Source: Desulfocarbo sp964620595
Lineage (GTDB): Bacteria; Desulfobacterota; Desulfarculia; Desulfarculales; Desulfarculaceae
Assembly: GCA_964620595.1 (NCBI GenBank)
Contig: CAZUHP010000002.1
Span: 1-64,000 of the forward strand
Length of the DNA: 64,000 nt
Reading direction: 5' to 3'
Each line of letters opens with the position of its first letter. Position 1 is the stretch's first letter. The position numbers and the translations under genes were made by a program. Under the pieces are notes generated by a model that searched no databases, had not been told where the DNA came from, and saw nothing but the letters and a program-made list of their open reading frames with translations. Of the stretch, positions 17,840-24,927 are shown piece by piece.

Positions 17840-18123
17840 GTGGTCAGCTCCTGAAAATAAACACCCTAGCCCGCCCCAATCCTACGGCAGGGCTAGGAAA
17901 AATTCATACGTTATAGATGTTACCCATTCCTGGGCCGGCGTCAATGACTTTACCGGCAGGCTCCGCCGACGGGGGGACGACGGGGGGCGGCGGGGGGGCG
18001 GCGCGGGGGCGGATCGTTGCCAGGCCCCGGGTTTTGTGATAAGCCATTTAGCCAAGAGAAAGGTTATCATCAGGCCCGGGGCCGCGCGGTTAGGGGGGTG
18101 GTCAGCGGGCAGCGGAGGTAGTT
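17840..18123. other. Divergent intergenic region with a G-tract array
   Basis: This 284-base gap separates the divergent secreted repeat protein and the SGNH hydrolase, so it must hold both promoters. Near 17867-17897 a hairpin can form (CCTAGCCC with GGGCTAGG). At about 17966-18012 lies an array of G-runs (units like CGACGGGGGG and CGGCGGGGGGG), able in principle to form a G-quadruplex on the plus strand. A TTTTGTGATAAG motif follows the array. The same G-unit and a TTTGTGAT motif recur upstream of fhs. I see no gene here. Confidence 0.6.
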
Positions 18124-18792
18124 ATGACCGGTTTGAGGCTGCGCCTGGGCGTCATGGTCCTGGCCTGCATTTCGTTTCTGGCCCTGGCCCCCGCCCTGGC
18201 GGCGGCGGGCTCCTACAGCGTCTCCTGCATTGGTGACAGCATCACCGAGCATCGCCTGGCCGCCCAGCTCAAGCCCATGCTGGAGAATGCCACCGGCGAC
18301 ACCTGGGTGACCATCGACCACGGCCTGGGCGGCTACACCACCCACGACCTGCGCGACGCCATGAGCGAGGGCGGCTGGTGGGGCCAGCGGCCCACCTACA
18401 CCCTGATCATGGCCGGCACCAACGACATGGTGCATTCCTACAACATCGACTCCAGCGTGAGCGCCATGCAGAGCATGGTCAACATGATGCGCCGCGGCTC
18501 CAGCAAGATCGTGGTGGCCTTCATCCTGCCCTCCCTCAGCCTGGAGGAGACGGCCTGGGCCAAGCAGTACAACCAGCGCCTCCAGGAACGCCTGGTGGGC
18601 GTGGACTACTTCATGCAGACCAACTGGAGCGACTTCTACGACCCCGATACCGAGACCGCCAACGGCGAGTTCATGGCCGACCGCATCCACCCCAACGAGA
18701 CCGGCTACGACATGATCGCGGACAACTGGTTCCAGGTGATCATCTCGGCCCAGGCCGATCCCTTCACCGAGAAGGTGAACGACTACCGCTGA
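18124..18792 (+). CDS. Secreted SGNH/GDSL-type hydrolase
   Basis: A 222-residue exported esterase/lipase-like enzyme. A signal peptide covers about residues 1-29 (hydrophobic core followed by LAAAG). The four SGNH blocks are present: GDSIT with the nucleophile S39, a glycine in GLGGYTT, GTND with the oxyanion Asn, and DRIHPN with the catalytic Asp/His pair. Relatives remove acyl groups from lipids, peptidoglycan or polysaccharides; the substrate here is not evident. GGAGGT precedes the ATG. It is a single gene followed by a terminator, so it is probably transcribed alone. Confidence 0.9.
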   Translation: MTGLRLRLGVMVLACISFLALAPALAAAGSYSVSCIGDSITEHRLAAQLKPMLENATGDTWVTIDHGLGGYTTHDLRDAMSEGGWWGQRPTYTLIMAGTNDMVHSYNIDSSVSAMQSMVNMMRRGSSKIVVAFILPSLSLEETAWAKQYNQRLQERLVGVDYFMQTNWSDFYDPDTETANGEFMADRIHPNETGYDMIADNWFQVIISAQADPFTEKVNDYR

Positions 18793-18813
18793 GTCTCCGG
18801 CAAGACAAGCTCT

Positions 18814-18851
18814 GCGGCCCGCTCCCTTTTGGGGCGGGCCGCTTGATTTTT
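18814..18851 (+). terminator. Rho-independent terminator after the SGNH hydrolase gene
   Basis: The stem GCGGCCCGC (18814-18822) pairs with GCGGGCCGC (18834-18842), followed by TTGATTTTT. Confidence 0.85.
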
Positions 18852-18880
18852 GGGGCCAGTGGGGGGAGGGGGCCCGAGCC

Positions 18881-19222
18881 CTACCAGGAGTCGCCCCGGG
18901 ATGGAGACTGGCGCAGGCGCTTGAGGCGGCTGCGCCGGCGCTTGGCCTCCAGCCGGCGCTGGCGGGCGGCCTGGCCCGGGCGGGTGGGCTTGCGTTTCTT
19001 GCGCGGGCGGTCGCGCTCGGCCAACAGCTCCACCAGCCGTTTCAGGGCCATGGCCCGGTTGCGTTCCCGGGAGCGGCGTTCGGTGGCGGTCACCGTCAGG
19101 CCGGTGGGCAGGTGGGTGAGCCGCACCCCGGTCTCGGTCTTGTTGCGGTGCTGGCCTCCTGGACCGGATGCCTTGAAGTACTTCCAGGCCAGCTCCGCCT
19201 CTGGCGGCCGCCGCCGCCTCAT
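18881..19222 (-). CDS. Short GGQ-domain protein, peptide chain release factor-like (ribosome rescue type)
   Basis: A 113-residue basic protein consisting almost only of a class I release-factor catalytic domain. The GPGGQHRNKTE motif (GGQ at residues 22-24) is the peptidyl-tRNA hydrolysis loop, and VRLTHLPTG follows as in ArfB/ICT1 and RF2. It lacks the codon-recognition domains of RF1/RF2. A C-terminal Arg/Lys-rich tail (from about residue 70) is the feature by which ArfB-type factors probe an empty mRNA channel. I infer rescue of stalled ribosomes. It is shorter at the N-terminus than E. coli ArfB and may belong to the C12orf65-like branch. Its ATG overlaps the folE2 stop by four bases (ATGA), so it is translated with folE2. 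Confidence 0.85.
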   Translation of the reverse strand: MRRRRPPEAELAWKYFKASGPGGQHRNKTETGVRLTHLPTGLTVTATERRSRERNRAMALKRLVELLAERDRPRKKRKPTRPGQAARQRRLEAKRRRSRLKRLRQSPSRGDSW

Positions 19223-20010
19223 TGCTTTTGACGGGGCCGGCGCTTGTCGCGCTCAATGAAGGCGTAGGCGGAGTGGTTGTGGATGGACTCGAAGTTTTCG
19301 CTGTCCACCGAGAACCAGGTGATATTGGGGTCGTCCTCCAGCTTGCGGGCCACCTCGCGCACCACGTCCTCCACGAACATGGGGCGCTCATAGGCGTGCT
19401 CGGTGACGTACTTTTCGTCCTCGCGCTTCAGGAGCGAGTAGACCTCCGAGCTGGCCGATTCCTCCACCAGCCCGATCAGGTCCTCGATCCAGATGAAACG
19501 CCTGAAACGCACCGCCAGCTTGACCACGCCCCGCTGGTTGTGGGCCCCGTGCTGGCTGATCTCCCGCGAGCAGGGGCACAGGGTGGTCACCGGCACCATC
19601 ATCTCCACCACCAGGTCGTGGCCCTCGCCGTTCACGCTGCCCCGATAGGCCACGTTGTACTCCATGAGCCCCTGGGCGGCGCTCACCGGGGCGGACTTCT
19701 TGATGAAGTAGGGGAACTCCACCTCGATATGGGCGCTCTCCGCGTTCAGGCGGCGCTTCATCTCCTCCAGGATGTCGGGCAGGTTGCGGATGTTGATGTT
19801 GTTGGAGTATTCGGACAGGAGCTCGATGAAGCGGCTCATGTGGGTGCCCTTGTAGGAGTGGGGCAGGTTCACGTACATGTTTATGTTGGCCACGGTCTGT
19901 TGGCTGCCGTTGGCGCGGTCCAGCACGGTGACAGGGTGGCGGATGTTCTTCACCCCCACCTTGTCTATGGCGATGTTGCGGTGGTCCGGCTGGTTTTGTA
20001 CGTCTTTCAT
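19219..20010 (-). CDS. folE2: GTP cyclohydrolase FolE2 (type IB)
   Basis: Converts GTP to 7,8-dihydroneopterin triphosphate, the first step of tetrahydrofolate synthesis, in a form less dependent on zinc than FolE. The metal-binding segment TTLCPCSREIS (C145, C147) with GAHNQRG and the downstream HNHSAYAF motif are diagnostic; 263 residues is standard. In this window it supplies the folate carrier for Fhs, MetV and MetF, although the other folate synthesis genes are not here. It is followed, with a four-base overlap, by the GGQ factor, and lies downstream of nfnAB on the same strand but separated by a terminator-like hairpin. Confidence 0.95.
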   Translation of the reverse strand: MKDVQNQPDHRNIAIDKVGVKNIRHPVTVLDRANGSQQTVANINMYVNLPHSYKGTHMSRFIELLSEYSNNINIRNLPDILEEMKRRLNAESAHIEVEFPYFIKKSAPVSAAQGLMEYNVAYRGSVNGEGHDLVVEMMVPVTTLCPCSREISQHGAHNQRGVVKLAVRFRRFIWIEDLIGLVEESASSEVYSLLKREDEKYVTEHAYERPMFVEDVVREVARKLEDDPNITWFSVDSENFESIHNHSAYAFIERDKRRPRQKQ

Positions 20011-20049
20011 GGTTAACTACCCGACCCGATAGCCAGGGATTTGAATTAT

Positions 20050-20088
20050 AAAGGGGGACGGACGGCCCCGCAAGGTCGCCCGTCCCCT
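20050..20088 (-). terminator. Terminator after nfnL
   Basis: On the minus strand a GGGGACGG / CCGTCCCC stem (20080-20087 with 20054-20061) is followed by CTTTATAATT. It separates the nfn operon from folE2. Confidence 0.65.
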
Positions 20089-20128
20089 GGGTTATGGTTT
20101 CCGCATCGATCCTCCCTCGGGGGGGTAG

Positions 20129-21532
20129 CTACCAGCCCCAGGTGAGGTATTGGTGGATGCTGTCAGCGGCCTTGCGCCCGGCGCCGGCGGCCAGGATCAC
20201 GGTGGCCGCGCCGGTCACGATGTCGCCGCCGGCCCAGACCCCGGGCTTTTTGGTCTTGCCGTTCTCGTCGGCCACGATGTAGCCCCACTTGTTCACCTCC
20301 AGGCCGGGGGTGGTGGTGGTGACCAAGGGGTTGGCGCCGGAGCCCACCGCGATGATGGCCATGTCGCACTCCAGGGTCTTGGTGCTGCCGGGGATGGGCT
20401 CGGGCCGCCGCCGGCCGCTGTCGTCCGGCTCGCCCAGCTTCATCTCCTGCAACTCCACCGCGGTGAGCCAGCCCTGGTCGTTGCCGGAGAAGCGCAGTGG
20501 GCTGTGCAGGAAGAGGAACTCGATCCCCTCCTCCTCGGCGTGGTGGATCTCGGCCGCGCGGGCGGGGAGCTCCTCATGGGAGCGGCGGTACACGCAGGTC
20601 ACCTTCTCGGCGCCCATGCGCATGGAGGTGCGCAGGGCGTCCATGGCCACGTTGCCGCCGCCGAAGACCACCACGTTCTTGCCCTTGACCAAGGGGGTGT
20701 CGTACTCGGGGAACAGGTAGGCCTTCATGAGGTTGCTGCGGGTGAGGTACTCGTTGGCGCTGTAGATGCCCATGAGGTTCTCGCCGGGCACGCCCAGGAA
20801 GCGGGGCAGTCCCGCGCCCACTCCCAGGTACACCGCGTCGAAGCCCTCCTTGGTGAGCAGCTCGTCCACGGTCACCGTGCGGCCCACCACCACGTTGCAT
20901 TCCACCTTGACCCCCAGCTTCTCCAGGAAGTTGACCTCATGGGCCACGATCTCCTTGGGGAGGCGGAACTCGGGAATGCCGTAGACCAGCACGCCGCCGG
21001 GTTTGTGGAAGGCCTCGTAGAGGGTGACCTCGTGGCCCTTGCGGATGAGGTCGCCGGCCACGGTGAGGCCGCCGGGGCCGGAGCCGACCACCGCCACCTT
21101 CTTGCCGGTCTTATCGGCGATGGGCGGCATGGGGATGTCGCTCTGGGACCGGGCCCAGTCGGCCGCGAAACGTTCCAGGTTGCCGATGGCCACCGGCTCG
21201 TCCTTCTTGCCCAGGATGCACTTGCCCTCGCACTGGCTCTCCTGGGGGCAGACGCGGCCGCAGACGGCGGGGAAGGAGTTCTTTTCCCACAGCTTCAGGA
21301 TGGCGCCCACGAAGTCGCCTTCGCGGATGCGCTCGATGAACTGGGGAATGGGTACGTTGACCGGGCAGCCGTCCACGCAGGAAGGCTTCTTGCACTGCAG
21401 GCAGCGGCTGGCCTCGAGTTGGGCCAGTTCGGCGCTGTAGCCCAGGGGCACCTCTTCAAAGTTGCGGCGGCGCACGTCCGGCGCCTGCTCGGGCATCTGC
21501 TGGCGCGGAATCTTTTTCTTCTTATCGGCCAT
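20129..21532 (-). CDS. nfnB: NADH-dependent ferredoxin:NADP oxidoreductase, large subunit (NfnB/GltD-like)
   Basis: A 467-residue homologue of the glutamate synthase small chain. The N-terminal domain carries two [4Fe-4S] cysteine sets (CLQCKKPSC...C and CGRVCPQESQCEGKC). Two dinucleotide-binding motifs follow: VVGSGPGG for FAD and VVFGGGNVAMD for NADPH. The AGGDIVTGAATV motif lies near the end. The adjacent small subunit identifies the pair as Nfn (also annotated SudAB or glutamate synthase-like) rather than true GOGAT, since no large GltB is present. Nfn couples NADH and reduced ferredoxin to NADPH by electron bifurcation. It is separated by 22 bases from the small subunit, and AAGGGAG precedes the start. 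Confidence 0.9.
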   Translation of the reverse strand: MADKKKKIPRQQMPEQAPDVRRRNFEEVPLGYSAELAQLEASRCLQCKKPSCVDGCPVNVPIPQFIERIREGDFVGAILKLWEKNSFPAVCGRVCPQESQCEGKCILGKKDEPVAIGNLERFAADWARSQSDIPMPPIADKTGKKVAVVGSGPGGLTVAGDLIRKGHEVTLYEAFHKPGGVLVYGIPEFRLPKEIVAHEVNFLEKLGVKVECNVVVGRTVTVDELLTKEGFDAVYLGVGAGLPRFLGVPGENLMGIYSANEYLTRSNLMKAYLFPEYDTPLVKGKNVVVFGGGNVAMDALRTSMRMGAEKVTCVYRRSHEELPARAAEIHHAEEEGIEFLFLHSPLRFSGNDQGWLTAVELQEMKLGEPDDSGRRRPEPIPGSTKTLECDMAIIAVGSGANPLVTTTTPGLEVNKWGYIVADENGKTKKPGVWAGGDIVTGAATVILAAGAGRKAADSIHQYLTWGW

Positions 21533-21554
21533 GGTGCGGTTCTCCCTTTCGTGC

Positions 21555-22400
21555 TTAGGAGGAGCAGGAGCACTTGCGCTCGAACAATTCCATAGCCTGC
21601 CGCTCCTGGGGCTGGTAAGCGGTCAGGCGCTGAGTAAGCTCTTCGAAGTCCACCTTGTGGCCGTCGAACTCCGGGCCGTCCACGCAGGCGAACTTGGTCT
21701 CGCCACCCACCGACACGCGGCAGCAGCCGCACATGCCGGTGCCGTCCACCATGATGGCGTTCAGGCTGACCATGGTGGGGACGCCGAACTCCTCGGTGAC
21801 CTTGGCGCAGAACTTCATCATGGGCACCGGCCCGATGCACACCGCCTCCTTGACCTCGGAGCCCAGCTTCTGGAGCTGGTCCTTCAGCACGTCGGTCACG
21901 AAGCCGTGATGGCCGTAGGAGCCGTCGTCGGTGCACACGTAGAGTTCGTCCGAGGCCGCCTTCATCTTGTCTTCCAGGATGAGCAGGTCCTTGTTGCGCG
22001 CGCCGATGATGGCGATGACCTTGTTGCCCGCCTGCTTGAAGCCGCGGGTGATGGGATGCAGCACGGCTACGCCGGTGCCGCCGCCCACGCAGATCACGGT
22101 GCCCTTCTTCTCGATGGGCGTGGGTTGGCCCAGGGGACCGGCGATGTCCATGATGACGTCGCCCACCTCCAGGGTCTTGAGGAGCGCGGTGGTCTTGCCC
22201 ACCACCTGGTAGATGATGGTGATGGTGCCCCGCTCCGGGTTGGTGTCCGCCATGGTCAGCGGAATGCGCTCACCGGTTTCATTCACCCTGAGGATGATGA
22301 ACTGGCCTGGCCTGGCCTTGGCGGCGATCCTGGGCGCGTGGATCTCGTTGGCCACCACGGTGCCCTGGGCTAGCTCCTTCTTGGTAAGAATTTTGAACAT
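21555..22400 (-). CDS. nfnA: NADH-dependent ferredoxin:NADP oxidoreductase, small subunit (NfnA, sulfide dehydrogenase/PyrK-like)
   Basis: A 281-residue FAD/[2Fe-2S] protein of the ferredoxin-NADP reductase/PyrK type. The FAD-binding part contains RPGQFIILR and a phosphate loop (GPLGQPT). The NAD-binding part has CVGGGTGVAVLHP. Near the C-terminus the GMCGCCRV motif with a later cysteine (FACVDGPEF) ligates the [2Fe-2S] cluster. In Nfn this subunit binds NADH and carries the bifurcating partner flavin site together with NfnB. GGAGG lies four bases before the ATG. The gene is first in its operon and divergent from fhs, with a perfect inverted repeat just upstream (22441-22467). Confidence 0.9.
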   Translation of the reverse strand: MFKILTKKELAQGTVVANEIHAPRIAAKARPGQFIILRVNETGERIPLTMADTNPERGTITIIYQVVGKTTALLKTLEVGDVIMDIAGPLGQPTPIEKKGTVICVGGGTGVAVLHPITRGFKQAGNKVIAIIGARNKDLLILEDKMKAASDELYVCTDDGSYGHHGFVTDVLKDQLQKLGSEVKEAVCIGPVPMMKFCAKVTEEFGVPTMVSLNAIMVDGTGMCGCCRVSVGGETKFACVDGPEFDGHKVDFEELTQRLTAYQPQERQAMELFERKCSCSS

Positions 22401-22440
22401 AGCGCCTCCGTCGGTCTCTTGGCTTAGATGTGCGTTCCGG

Positions 22441-22467
22441 AAAACACCTAATACTAATAGGTGTTTT
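22441..22467. promoter_or_regulatory. Perfect inverted repeat, probable operator, upstream of nfnAB
   Basis: Ten bases AAAACACCTA are followed by a seven-base spacer and the exact complement TAGGTGTTTT. It lies 41 bases before the nfnA start codon on the divergent side. The dyad is long and exact in a GC-rich genome, so a dimeric regulator site is likely. The regulator is unknown, and the sequence does not match the Rex consensus I know. Confidence 0.55.
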
Positions 22468-22612
22468 ATTGCAGTTCAATAGGTTTTTAGGGCCAAGCTC
22501 TAGTTGCATCCTAACCGCCTCCACATACCACCGCTTTATGCAGGTGTCAAAGGCAAAAAGGCCCAGGAAGGGGCGGGGCGCGGTTTGGCGGCACCTGGGG
22601 CGGCTCCGGCCG

Positions 22613-22694
22613 CGGGAGGGAGCGACGGGGGGCGACGGGGGGGCGACGGGGGGCGGCGGCAGGGGGCGGCGGGGGGCAACAGGGGGGGCGACGG
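22613..22694 (+). repeat. G-tract array (degenerate 11-base repeats)
   Basis: About eight runs of three to seven G are separated by short CGAC, CGGC or CAACA spacers; the unit GCGACGGGGG recurs several times. It can form a G-quadruplex on the plus strand. A shorter array with the same unit lies at 17966-18012. Confidence 0.7.
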
Positions 22695-22924
22695 GAAGCA
22701 ACAAGGCAACTTTGTGATTGAATTCTCTTGACGCCGGAGCCAAAAGCATGCGATTCTCCCCAGCGGTAATTTTGTGCAATAAAAACCACGGCGCAAGGCC
22801 GAGGTTCCCGGCGGCCGAAGCTGGGGAGGCCGGCGCCAGCAGGTTCAAGCTCCGACGGGGGCGCGCCTAGCGGGGGTGCCTTCCCTGCCGGAACGTTTAC
22901 AGAGTTTCGCGAAGGAGGAAAACG

Positions 22925-24703
22925 ATGCCCAAGCTGCCGGACCCGACCAAAAACCCAGATTGGAAAATCGCGCAGGCGGCCGAGAAGTACATGAAGCCCA
23001 TCAAGGAGATCGCCGAGCAGCTCGGCCTCACCGACGAGGAGCTTCTGCCCCACGGCCACTACGTAGCCAAGGTGGACTTCAAGAAGGTGCTCAAGCGCCT
23101 GGAGAAGAAGAAGGACGGCAAGTACATTGACGTGACCGCCATCACCCCCACCCCCCTGGGCGAGGGCAAGTCCACCTCCACCATGGGCCTGGTCGAGGGC
23201 ATGGGCAAGCTGGGCCTGAACGTGACCGCGGCTATCCGCCAGCCCTCCGGCGGCCCCACCATGAACATCAAGGGCTCCGCGGCCGGCGGCGGCCTGGCCC
23301 AGTGCATCCCGTTGACTCCCTTCAGCCTGGGCCTCACCGGCGACATCAACGCCATCATGAACGCCCACAACCTGGCCATGGTGGCCCTCACCAGCCGCAT
23401 GCAGCACGAGCGCAACTACACCGACGAGCAGCTCAGGCGGCTGTCCAAGATGAAGCGCCTGGACATCGACCCCACCAACGTGGAGATGGGCTGGATCATC
23501 GACTTCTGCGCCCAGGCGCTGCGCAACATCATCATCGGCCTGGACATGGGCAACAAGTACAACGGCTACATGATGCACTCCAAGTTCGGCATCGCGGTGA
23601 GCTCCGAGGTCATGGCCATCCTGGCCGTGGCCACTGACCTGGCCGATATGCGCGAGCGCATGGGCAAGATCGTGGTGGCCTACGACAAGAAGGGCAACCC
23701 CGTGACCACCGAGGATCTCCAGGTGGCCGGCGCCATGACCGCCTGGATGGCCGAGGCCCTGAACCCCAACCTGCTCCAGTCCCTGGAGGGCCAGCCGGTG
23801 TTCGTGCACGCCGGTCCCTTCGCCAACATCGCCATCGGCCAGAGCTCCATCCTGGCCGACCGCGTGGCCCTCAAGCTCAGCGACTACCATATCACCGAGT
23901 CCGGCTTCGGCGCGGACATCGGCTTCGAGAAGTTCTGGAACCTCAAGTGCCGCTTCAGCGGCCTCAAGCCCCACTGCGCGGTGGTGGTGGCCACCATCCG
24001 GGCCCTCAAGTGCCACGGCGGCGCCCCCATCCCGGTGCCCGGCAAGCCCATGCCGCCCGAGTACGGCAAGGAGAACGTGGGCTGGGTGGAGGAAGGCTGC
24101 AAGAACCTCATCCACCACATCAAGACCGTCAAGAAGGCCGGCATCAACCCGGTGGTGTGCATCAACGCCTTCTACACCGACACCAAGAACGAGATCAACG
24201 CCGTGCGGCGCATGGCCGAGAAGGCCGGCGCCCGGGTGGCGGTCAGCCGCCACTGGGAGAAGGGTGGCGAGGGTGCCATCGAGTTCGCCGAGGCGGTGAA
24301 GGAAGCCTGCGAGGAAAAGAACAAGTTCAAGTTCCTCTACGACCTCAAGCTGCCCCTGCGCAAGCGCATCGAGAAGATCGCCAAGGAGGTCTACGGTGCC
24401 GCGGGCGTGGAGTACTCCGCCGAGGCGGCGGCCAAGGCCGCGCGCATCGAGAAGGACCCCGAGCTCAGCAAGCTGGCCACCTGCATGGTCAAGACCCACC
24501 TCAGCCTATCGGACAACCCCAACCTCAAGGGCGTGCCCAAGGGCTGGAAGCTGTACGTGCGCGACGTGCTCACCTACGGCGGCGCGGGCTTCGTGGTCCC
24601 GGTGGCCGGCACCATCAGCCTCATGCCCGGCACCGGCTCCAACCCGGCCTACCGCCGCGTGGACGTGGACGTGAAGACCGGTCGGGTCAAGGGGCTCTTC
24701 TAG
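22925..24703 (+). CDS. fhs: Formate-tetrahydrofolate ligase
   Basis: ATP-dependent formation of 10-formyl-THF from formate, the entry step of the methyl branch of the Wood-Ljungdahl pathway or its reverse exit; cytosolic homotetramer. The 592 residues include the P-loop-like TPLGEGKSTST (near residue 75), the PSGGPT block and the C-terminal MPGTGSNPA motif. AAGGAGG lies seven bases before the ATG. An intrinsic terminator follows, so the gene is probably transcribed alone, divergent from nfnAB. The window also holds metVF and folE2 but no folD or cooS/acsB. Confidence 0.97.
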   Translation: MPKLPDPTKNPDWKIAQAAEKYMKPIKEIAEQLGLTDEELLPHGHYVAKVDFKKVLKRLEKKKDGKYIDVTAITPTPLGEGKSTSTMGLVEGMGKLGLNVTAAIRQPSGGPTMNIKGSAAGGGLAQCIPLTPFSLGLTGDINAIMNAHNLAMVALTSRMQHERNYTDEQLRRLSKMKRLDIDPTNVEMGWIIDFCAQALRNIIIGLDMGNKYNGYMMHSKFGIAVSSEVMAILAVATDLADMRERMGKIVVAYDKKGNPVTTEDLQVAGAMTAWMAEALNPNLLQSLEGQPVFVHAGPFANIAIGQSSILADRVALKLSDYHITESGFGADIGFEKFWNLKCRFSGLKPHCAVVVATIRALKCHGGAPIPVPGKPMPPEYGKENVGWVEEGCKNLIHHIKTVKKAGINPVVCINAFYTDTKNEINAVRRMAEKAGARVAVSRHWEKGGEGAIEFAEAVKEACEEKNKFKFLYDLKLPLRKRIEKIAKEVYGAAGVEYSAEAAAKAARIEKDPELSKLATCMVKTHLSLSDNPNLKGVPKGWKLYVRDVLTYGGAGFVVPVAGTISLMPGTGSNPAYRRVDVDVKTGRVKGLF

Positions 24704-24731
24704 GACTGCACAAACAACCTGAATTCACCCA

Positions 24732-24765
24732 GACTCGGGGGGGCTTGACCCCCCCGAGTTTTTGT
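24732..24765 (+). terminator. Rho-independent terminator after fhs
   Basis: The stem ACTCGGGGGG with CCCCCCGAGT around a short loop is followed by TTTTTG. Confidence 0.9.
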
Positions 24766-24927
24766 GTGTATGGTGCCTAGTACAAACAGGGGGATAATAA
24801 TATTTTTCACAAGCGGGTAAATGGGAATTCCGGTGTATCATGGCGCTAGGAGCCGCGTGCTTGGTTGCGCGGCTGGGACTGTTCATTGGGGCGGTCACGC
24901 CCCGCTTTTCCTGCGAAGGTGAGGCAA

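Larger units (their letters stand above)
22401..22924. other. 524-base divergent regulatory region between nfnAB and fhs
   Basis: No gene is seen in this stretch. From the nfn side it holds: a perfect 10-base inverted repeat (22441-22467); an AT-richer stretch to about 22560; a G-run array at about 22613-22694 with repeating GCGACGGGGGG-like units; and then TTTGTGAT, a TTGACG hexamer (22729-22734) and an AT-rich TTTTGTGCAATAAAAACC stretch near 22770, which could be part of the fhs promoter. Just before fhs the leader is GC-rich and ends in AAGGAGG. I looked for ZTP and tetrahydrofolate riboswitch signatures, known in front of fhs in other bacteria, and did not find their conserved blocks. Confidence 0.6.

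Noticed and set aside
22613..22694. G-tract array as a CRISPR array
   Set aside because: Units are about 11 bases, degenerate and without unique spacers of CRISPR length; no cas genes are near.
22700..22924. ZTP or tetrahydrofolate riboswitch before fhs
   Set aside because: None of the conserved sequence blocks I know for these classes could be found in the leader.
22547..24499. Long minus-strand frame opposite fhs
   Set aside because: Low-complexity composition and complete overlap with fhs, which has strong motifs and a ribosome binding site.
24780..24927. Rex operator before hdrA
   Set aside because: Only a half-site-like TTTTCACAA is present; no second half at the expected distance.
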